Under the pieces are notes generated by a model. The model was not told the DNA's origin, did not search any database, and saw only the letters and a program-made list of their open reading frames with translations. From Zonotrichia leucophrys gambelii (Eukaryota > Chordata > Aves > Passeriformes > Passerellidae), in the NCBI RefSeq assembly GCF_028769735.1, contig NC_088177.1, positions 19,474,599 through 19,538,598 of the forward strand: 64,000 nucleotides of DNA. Reading direction: 5' to 3'. The position numbers and the translations under genes are program-made. This document shows positions 55,721 through 64,000 of this stretch, in pieces. Each line of letters begins with the position of its first letter. Positions within the stretch are counted from its first letter, which is position 1.

Positions 55721-57839
55721 CTTTTTCAGAGGCAGTGGAAGACTGGTGGGTCTAATGCTCAGCTGGTATGAGCTGTCAAGTCGGTCAATGGCCACAATAA
55801 ATGGGCATCACTCCTTCCTCATTATGCCAGCAAAGGATGTTCCCAGAGGGTTGTTGAGACTTTCCCAGTTCGAGAAGGAGATTTGGATTCTTGTGAGCAG
55901 GAGCCAAATTTAGGAATACATGGTGCAGTGATCTGGTCTTTGTAAGATGATTCTGGAGTACTCATGGAAGATGTTCAGATTGAAGGAGCACTTGGTCCTG
56001 CAAACTGTCCCACAAGGAGAGCAGCTGTTTCCAGTATTGCTAAAGAGAGAATTTTTTTCCTCTTTCAACACAGTGTTGAAACTAAGGAAAAAAATACATT
56101 TGACACATTCCAAGTAGCAGGAAGATGAGTTCCTTTATGTGACTTTGTCATATGGAAAAACAATGTACAATTTTTTTACTCATACAGGTAACCACCATAT
56201 GGGTCCATGCATAGTTCAGTATTGGGCCTTGTGCTGATGGTTGGTGAGCAATGAGAACAGAGCTGGAAGTCAAGCTGTGAGGAAGGTTCTGATAGATAGC
56301 CACCACTGTCTTTAACCAGTATATCTTACTGGAAACAGCTTGTGATTTCATGTTGAGGGACAATTATATGCTTAAAAATGAAAATTGCAAAATCTGAAGC
56401 TTGCAGTCTGAAAGATATACATAGTTATAACAAAAAATTTTTCAAAGATTCCTATTTCTTCAGAACCAAGAGTGTTTTCCTGCAGCTCTTAAAGGTAGTG
56501 TTGATATTTGGGGTTTTTTTTCCTCTCTCCATTGGCACACAGACTGCAGGAAGAAAAATATCTGCTAGAGAAATCAACTAGAGGAATCAGAAGCAAGAAA
56601 GAGATAGAGATAGGTTTTTTACAGTGCACATTGCCTGCTTTTTTCCCCTGACAGCGGGGAAAAATAGCTGTGTCCCCCCAGGTAATGGACCAGCATGCCC
56701 TGTGCACGCTCTGGTTGGGTCTGAAAGGAAATGTTTAGTTTGTAACTGGAAGAGAGACAAAGTTCTGAAACATTGTCAGACACAGGAGTTCTAGAGAGTC
56801 TCTTTCCTTCTGAGGAGCCCCAGAGATAAATGTTTAAGTACCATTTGATAAAAGGCTGGATAGTGGTAAATAACATGGCAGGTAAAGATACTGCCTTGTC
56901 CCTTGTGGGATCTAGGTGGATACAGCTGAATTTGAATTAAAAAAAAAATCAATCCTTGACTGTTACACAGTGAAGAAGCCATTCATCTTTGGGAGCAGGA
57001 CTTGGAATGTATGGTGGTCTAGTAATATGTTATCTTTGGATTTACTTTTCAGCTAGATTAACTGGTATTTTGTAGGCCAAAGGCTCTCATTTATCCTTGC
57101 TGTCACTGAAGTGAGATAACCCATTCAAATACTACTTAGTTAATTATGCCAGTTGCATTTTGCAGTATACACTAAATGGTTGATGTGTGAGGAGATGAAA
57201 AACTACTGGTGGAAGCTGACCTAACTCCTGCCTTTTGCTGTGGATTGTGAATCTGCTTGATGGATTCAGTTCAGCACCACATCTTGTGGCTCCACTTCAG
57301 CACTAACCTGGTCTCTGCTGCTCAGCACAGCCCCACCGAGTCCCCAGTGGCACAGCCAGTGAGACACCAGCCACCCCTGAGCCCAGACCTGTGCATGGTG
57401 CTGGTCAGAGGTGGTTTGTGTGCATGGGACGTCAAAATTCAGGTGCATCCCTCATCCAGACATGGCTATTTCTTGCCGTGAGGTTATTTTTACAGACCAG
57501 TACTGCCGGGTGGTTGCCATGCTACCTGAAACAAACCATTTGTAATTGTCTTGTAAGCCTTTGTTTTCCTTGGGCAACAGGTTCTGCTGGAGATCCTTTG
57601 CTGCCCTGTGGCGATACGGATTCATGCACCACACTGCTCCTGCAGCCTTCGCGCCCAGGTGAGCGAGCCCGCACTGGGGACTGTTGAAATCCCGTTAGGA
57701 TTTTGCGTTTGCCATCTCTCCTGAAGCCAAGTGCCAGCTCCCTGAGAACCTCGGCTGCTTTAAACTCGGAAAGGTGCAGCTTTACCCTGTGTGTTTATAC
57801 AGGAAATCTGTGGTTTTCCTAGTGCCGTGTTTTAAGGGA

Positions 57840-58260
57840 AGTGAGACTGGCGGGTTGCCGGGACGGGCGGCGGCCGATGGGCGCTCGGCGGGCGCGGCGC
57901 TGGCGGCGGCAGGAACCTTGGTGCGCGGAGCCGTTTCCCGCGGCGGCCGGGACGGCTTTGCGGCAGGACGCGGCGGCGGGAGGGGCGGCCGGGCAGGGCC
58001 AGCGCGGGCCCCTCCCGGAGCGCGGGCACGGCGCGGCCCGGCCGCAGGTAAATAAACAAACCCTCCCTTCGGGCCGCGGGCGGGGCGGGGCCCCAGGGGG
58101 CTGCGAGGCTCCCAGGCCCCTCCGGGCGGGCGGCCGCGCCGGGCTTCCCGCAGCCGTGGCCGCGCTGTCTGCCCGCCCGAGCGTGCGGGGCTGTGTGCGA
58201 GGGCCCGGGCGCGGCCGCGTTCGCATTTCTAGCACAGACACGGCTGTGGTCATGTGCTCG
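57840..58260. promoter_or_regulatory. CpG island, probable promoter of the next gene (NBEAL1 by synteny)
   Basis: A compact block dominated by CpG, with overlapping GC boxes (GGGCGGGGCGGGG, about 58078-58090). A donor-like GCCGCAG/GTAAATAAAC at 58047/58048 would suit the end of a non-coding first exon read rightward. In other vertebrates the gene after CARF is NBEAL1 on the same strand, so this is its likely promoter. That assignment rests on gene order, not on any protein match in the window. Confidence 0.6.
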
Positions 58261-61200
58261 TCTGGAAGGACATGTTCCCCTCTGCATAGAAAGGCCCCCT
58301 GCTTTCGTTTTCCCCAGCCGGCTCACGGTCTCATCAGGAATTTGGGTGCTCCTCGGGTCAGACTCCAGTATGTGTAGGCACAGGGTGCTGACATCCCCCT
58401 CTATTTCAATAGCCCAGAGTGTGACATAATGCCGCGGTCTTTCCTTGCAGTAAAATTGCTTCTTTAAAGGAGCAGGCACCCAGACACAGCCAGCGGAGTT
58501 ACACCTTGTGGGATCAAACAGGCCTGACGGGAGTCTGTGATATGTGGGAACGAAGGTGTGCTAGCTGGAGTGGGAGCAGGAATGCTGGGGTCACTGGCAG
58601 CCTGAGGTGAGGGGAGAAACTCGGGTGTACGTTTGTGTAGGGCATCATGGCTTGCTCCTGATCTGTTCTGCAAATATGCGCAAATGATCCTCATCCTGCA
58701 AAGCTGTACAGACAAATCTCACTTCCAGCACTGCATACCCTGCTAACTGATTACAAAAAGTCTCAGAGTAAGAAAGCATCTGAATCTTAGTTGGTCCAGT
58801 GCCCATGCACTTTAAGCAACAGTAATTTTCACCTTGCCACCTTTATGTCTTATTTTTTCAAAATTAATGAATTCTTTTTGGGACTTAAATCAGAAATCTG
58901 ATGTGAAACAGAGCCCTGTACAGTGGAATGAAAGTTCTTATCCGTCTGTAGTAGCTTGATACATAGTTCCTGCAGGACCTGATCTGACTGAAGCAGGTTA
59001 TTGTTACCATTTCAGTATGTTCAGATGCCTTGAGGTTTCTATAGGGCTTCTGCTAAGATTTTCAGTAATGAAGATGTACTTCAGTTTGGAGAAGAGCAAG
59101 CTCTTATGCTGGGTAGTCACACAGCTCTGTAGTGGTGCCAGTGGTTACAGCCATCCCTCAGGGTTGGCTGCTGTGGCAGGGCTGCCAGGACCTGAGCGTT
59201 TGGGTTGCTGTGGTAGGTTGCTGAACTTCAGCATCATTTGGATCAGTGCTTCTTCTCCTGCCAGTTTAGGTGACAAAGCACTGTGGTCCTGGCTGTCTGA
59301 AAAACAAGAGAAGAGCTTAGTTTGAGGTGTGAGAAGAGGCTCTGATTAAGTGCTGTATTTCCCTCAATGTCAGCATGCAACTGCCAACAGTTACAGGAAA
59401 TCCAGGTCTTGCTGTAGAATGGTTTGTCCTGTCCCAGCTGATTCTTTGGGTGCCACAGCTGGAGAGAGGAGTTAGCTCCAGCTGCAGGTCAGGGCCACTC
59501 AGAAAGCTGTGCAGTACAGATTTAGATGTCAAGCATGCTTCCTTACAGCTGTGCCGGGATCTCAGGGAAGAAATGGTCTTCTGTGTCCTTGTGGGAGATG
59601 GTGTGTTTCTGATCTTCTTTTGGGCCTCTGGGGCAATGCAAGATGTTATTCCCAGCTATGTTTTTTACTTCTGTTCACAGCTCAACAAGGGAAAATTGAA
59701 AATGCCCTTATTTCTGAACTTTAAAAAAAACCAGTCAAGCATTTAAGGACTGGTTGGCTTTTCTCTTCAGCCTAGTCCTAGAAAATGTGGAGTGAGGAGA
59801 TACCTGCAAAATTTCAGTTTGCATTAAGTAGAAAAGTTTGTTTTTTTTTAAAGAAAAGTGTTGTTTCACCTGACATATACAAAGTTGCTCCACATCCTAT
59901 CAGGAGCCAAGCTGCTCCATAGAGGCAGATACAATTAGAAGTGTTTGACTGAGTCACGTTTGTTGTTTCCTGCTTGTCTAGTTCAATTATGTTTCCTAGT
60001 TGTAAGACCCCTCTTGGATACCCTGTTCCCTGACAATTTCTGTACTCTGTGCTGAATTCAGGAGGTGACGGGCTTTTTTGTGGTGTCTGTGTGCCTGGCA
60101 GAACAGGCAGTGTTCTTGTAGGCAGGGACAGTATGTAAAATCCAAGTTACACAACTTTAGACACAACTGGAATGTGAGCACAGAAATCATTCAGGGGTTG
60201 TTATTTGAGGCTACAGGTGTGTTTGGGACCACAGATCCACATCTAGGGCCAAATCACTGCACTGCTGTGTTCTTTTTGTCCCTGTGGATTTTGCAGGGTC
60301 AGGCAGGCAGCATGCAGAGGGGGTGGTCTGGGCTTCAGTCTGATGTGACCCAAGGAAGTGCCCACGTGCTGATGGGTTTGGCTGGCTGCAGCCTGGGCTG
60401 TGTGTCACCACCAGCTGCTCCCCTGTGGCCAGTCTGCTTGGCTTTTTGTTCCCTCCCTTGTTAGAGTCCTTTATCTTTCATCCCAGTCCAGCTGCTGAGG
60501 TTTTTAATGGTTATTCATCCCCAGGAAGTGACACAGCCCTTCATTACTTGGTGGTGCTCCCCAGCCAGGATGGATGTGTGTCATTTGCTGCAAGGCAAAC
60601 GAGTGGGTGATAAAGATCTTGGGAGAGCTGTCCAGCAGTCAGTTTCAGGAAAAGAAATCCTTCTGCTGGTCTGTCTTCCTCCACCCCTGGGTGCTCCTCA
60701 GCCCTGGCACCTGTTCTGGTGCAGGCTGTTGTGCTCTTTGCAGCTTAGTATTTATTGGGTTTTGATCAGTGTTCCTAAATGACAGTTAAAATTAAAGATA
60801 ATGTATGCTGTCAGCACTGTTTATTGTGCGTTGTTGTGTGCTCATTGCTGGGTGAGCTGTTCTGGAGCTGTGCTGTGTTGGCTCTCCACACGGGGAGGAT
60901 GCCTGGGGAGCTTCCTGGTTAAAGGGTGAGATCAGCATCTGGGGAAAATCTGTGCTGCGCAGAGCCAGACTCATGTGTCCTTGCTAAGGGTCTGCTTTCC
61001 TTCACAGAATGTGGCACTCTTCTTCCTACCTGATTTCATTTCTTTCTTCAGTTCAAGTTTTTGCAGTTTTTTTGGTTTTGTTTTCTGTAGAGTAGAAGAG
61101 ATCATGGCTTCTTTTAGCTTGACTGTAATTAGGCCCCAGGTTAACTGCAGCTGTTCCTGCTGTTTGCCTCTCCCTGGGTCTAGCAGACAGGATGTGGGAG

Positions 61201-64000
61201 CTCTTCTTCATTGATAAATGTTGGCAGTTAATTTCATCCTTAAGGATAATGAGACTGGCAAACAGGTGGGTTTGCAACATGCAAATGGTTATGTTTACAT
61301 TCATCTACCCTCTGTTGACTCAATAGCCAAGCATTCCTGACCAGGTGTCTCTTTCTGCAGTTTTTGTGAGTTTTTCCTGAGTACTGCCAGATACATTGTG
61401 CAGGAATATCAGTCAAAAGATATTTCTGTGAGACATTTTAAAGTTGGGATATTCTAAAAAATTCAAGTAATGCATTTCTCAGTTTGTCTGTTGGGGAAAG
61501 AGGCCTCTAGGGAGAGGCTTTAAAAATGTGATCCTAAGACAATTGCCCAGGTGATGTTGAACCAACCTTTGACTGTTATATGGCAACCTTTTGAAATTGT
61601 GGTTCCCTGTATATGAAAAGTTTCTTGTTTTCTGTCTTTGTGAAGCACTGTAAGTTTCCTCCAGTCATTGAAATGGTGAATCTAACAAGCTTGTCTCACT
61701 TGCTCTGTCTCACTTGATGTACATGGCAGTACATCATCTGGGGTTTAGGAATCACTTGGGAAAAGGCTTGCCTTGTGCTATGGGAACAAAATACAGCCAG
61801 GATCCAAGGAAATGTGATAGTTTGCACAGAGACAGTGTCCCAGCTGATGCTCACTCTCTGTAGTTGTGCCTTGTGAAATTCCTCCTTATCAGTTGCCTCT
61901 CCAGGATGGGTGTGACAGACAAGCAGGAGTGCAGCCTTCAGCTGCTGCTCAGAGAGCTGGTCACTGCACTGCCTGGGGCTCACAACCACCAGAGGGGAAG
62001 TGTCTGCAACCAGGACTCTTGCAGGACTCTTCAGCTCCCTGTGCAAGCACTTTGTGCCAGTGATGTGCAGAACTGCATAGGCAATGCTAAAAGCTGTGTG
62101 TGTCACAGTCACCTGTGCATCCTTGCTCTCTCTTATGTCCAGTCAGGTCTGCCCACCTGACAAATACAGCTCAGCTTCTTAACTATTAGGTAGCTCCTAA
62201 GTCATCAGCTTCATAGCTTCTTTCAGGGATTCTGTACATCAGAGCCTGATTTTCAAGGACTAGCATTGACCTAAGTGTGCCCTGTTTAGATTCAGGGCAA
62301 TACTTGCCTGCTGTGAGCTGCAGAGCAGGTCAGAAATCCTTGAAGCAGCAAAACCTGTAGGTTGTGATTGTTTGAAGTACCACTGGAAGGCATTGAGGTC
62401 ACAGTGTGAGGTTGCTCAGACTGACAGGTGGAAAAGCTCAGTAGGTATTTAGCTGTGCCACCCCAGTGGATTGCATTCAGAGACACTTCATCAGCCTCTT
62501 CTTCAGATGTGTTCAGACCAGATTTGTCTGAACAACACATAGGCCATGAACTGGATTATAGTGGCCCAGGCCTACAGCATAACAGAAATAAAAGTCCCTA
62601 GGCTGCTTGAATTTCCTCTGCTACCCAGCTGTTACCCAGCTGAAAGAATCTCTCTCTGTTTTCCTTCTTGGCCTTGGAGTTTCAGCCCACAATTGTAATG
62701 CAGTGTGAGAAAAGCAGAGCGGGTTCCTACAGAAGGTTCCAGTGTTTTGGGAAGAGGATAGGGCAAGCTCCCAGTGCCTGCTCTCTGTTTGCATACAGGT
62801 AGCTTGTAGAACTCCTCTTGTGCTCTTGAGATAAAATTCTCAGAAACCCTGATCTTTGCTAGGAATCTGAGCTCAAGAGTCATTAAGAATCAATGAGACT
62901 TGAGGGACTTTTAATATTACCTGTCTTTGGCTACCTTTTACTGACTGGGAGCTCCTGTAGTTTATGCATTTCCTTATGAACATCATTGATAGTTCCTTTC
63001 TGATTCTCTCTCCAAATACCAGAGAAAAGGGGAAGTCTATTTATCTATTGTGTATCACTTGTTGAGTTAAGCATCTCTATTATGTGGAAGAGAGGCAGGA
63101 AGTTCTCTGAGCACCAGAACCAACAAGATTGCTTATCAAGTTGTGTGAAGTCTCCTATTGTTCCTTTCTGCATTTCCCCTCTGCTTCACAGCATTTTCTG
63201 TGCTTTTTAAATTTTGCCATGCAATGCTTGGGTATTTTCCATAACCCATGAGGATCCAGAAAATGCATCAGGAAGTGAAATGGTCTCTTCCAGTGTATGT
63301 TCCTTGGCATTTGTCATTCGTGACTTTTCTCTGTGTCAGACTGTGCTGTCACTCAAGCTAAGCCCATGTGGCTTCTCCAAGGGAGGTAATCTTTAGTAAA
63401 TTGAACTTCAGTGTCTCATGTGCTATGACCAGTAATCCTTGCTGTTTACCTCAGCTATGTGAGTGATGGGGCCACTATAAACTTGTGATAGTAAAGACTT
63501 CTCGTGTTGTAAGTGCACATTAATTATCTGACTGCTGCATGTTCATGCTGGGCAGATATACAGAAAACTGTTTTTCAGCTGCTGTGTCCAGCAGTTTTTG
63601 CTGAGTACAATGCAGCATGTTCCTTCATCCTTTTTTCACTAAGACCAGTTCCCAGGGGCCTGGATGAGCACAAATCCAAGCTTATGGTTGTCCATAGCTT
63701 CATCAATCTGTAATAGTTTGGGCTGATGCTTTGTTCTTTCTCTCATATTCACTGCCTTAGACCGAATGCCTTTGGAAAATTTAAGGTGTTTCAAGAAACA
63801 ATACATAAAGCAATACATTTTATAGTAACTTAAAAGGAGTTTAACTTATCCTATTGTTAGCCTTTTTTTTACCCTTCCCATGAAGGAAGTGATTTTCACT
63901 GCTTCCCTCCCAGAGGAGATTGTGATGAAGCTGTTTACTGCCATGTCAGAGTTTCCTTTCATTTGGCACCAAATCCATGCAGACATCTCAATTAAATTTT
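58261..64000. other. Probable first-intron DNA of the following gene
   Basis: No coding exon is recognisable here on either strand; the reading frames are short and unlike any NBEAL1 or other protein I know. If the CpG island is the NBEAL1 promoter, this is its first intron. The sequence is of ordinary composition, without an obvious LTR or CR1. Confidence 0.45.

Noticed and set aside
57819..58479. Overlapping frames of 144-215 codons in the second CpG island
   Set aside because: Same GC artefact: frames are open on both strands at once, with low-complexity Arg/Ala/Pro content.

Overview
This is a vertebrate nuclear window, almost certainly from a bird and probably a songbird. The intergenic DNA is AT-rich. 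It holds a CR1 LINE 3' end and several avian-type LTRs. Two genes, each with about 13-14 coding exons and canonical splice sites, are interrupted by introns of moderate size. There is no operon structure, and most long reading frames are chance or CpG-island artefacts.

Layout. Bases 1-3.28 kb are intergenic and contain one intact solo LTR. WDR12 (minus strand, 3.28-11.13 kb) can be rebuilt completely: 13 coding exons join to exactly 423 codons plus stop. A GC-rich CpG island (about 10.6-11.8 kb) is a divergent promoter serving WDR12 leftward and CARF (ALS2CR8) rightward; it runs into a GC-rich minisatellite. CARF (plus strand, coding 15.16-34.30 kb) is also rebuilt completely: 14 coding exons give 727 codons plus stop. 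A large region without recognisable genes follows (34.3-57.8 kb). It carries a second intact solo LTR, a decayed ERV piece, two ancient MIR remnants and two stretches that look like conserved regulatory DNA. A second CpG island (57.84-58.25 kb) is probably the promoter of the next gene. From vertebrate synteny (WDR12-CARF-NBEAL1) this would be NBEAL1 on the plus strand, but I see no coding exon of it before the window ends.

Function. WDR12 is a nucleolar WD-repeat protein of the PES1-BOP1-WDR12 (PeBoW) complex needed for 60S ribosome assembly. CARF is a calcium-responsive transcription factor first described at the BDNF promoter. They share a promoter region but are not known to share a pathway. 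I found no undescribed gene system. The best leads are at CARF (a competing splice acceptor, a GC-rich divergent exon, and a stop codon lying on a short tandem duplication), plus the minisatellite and the candidate enhancers near 55 kb.
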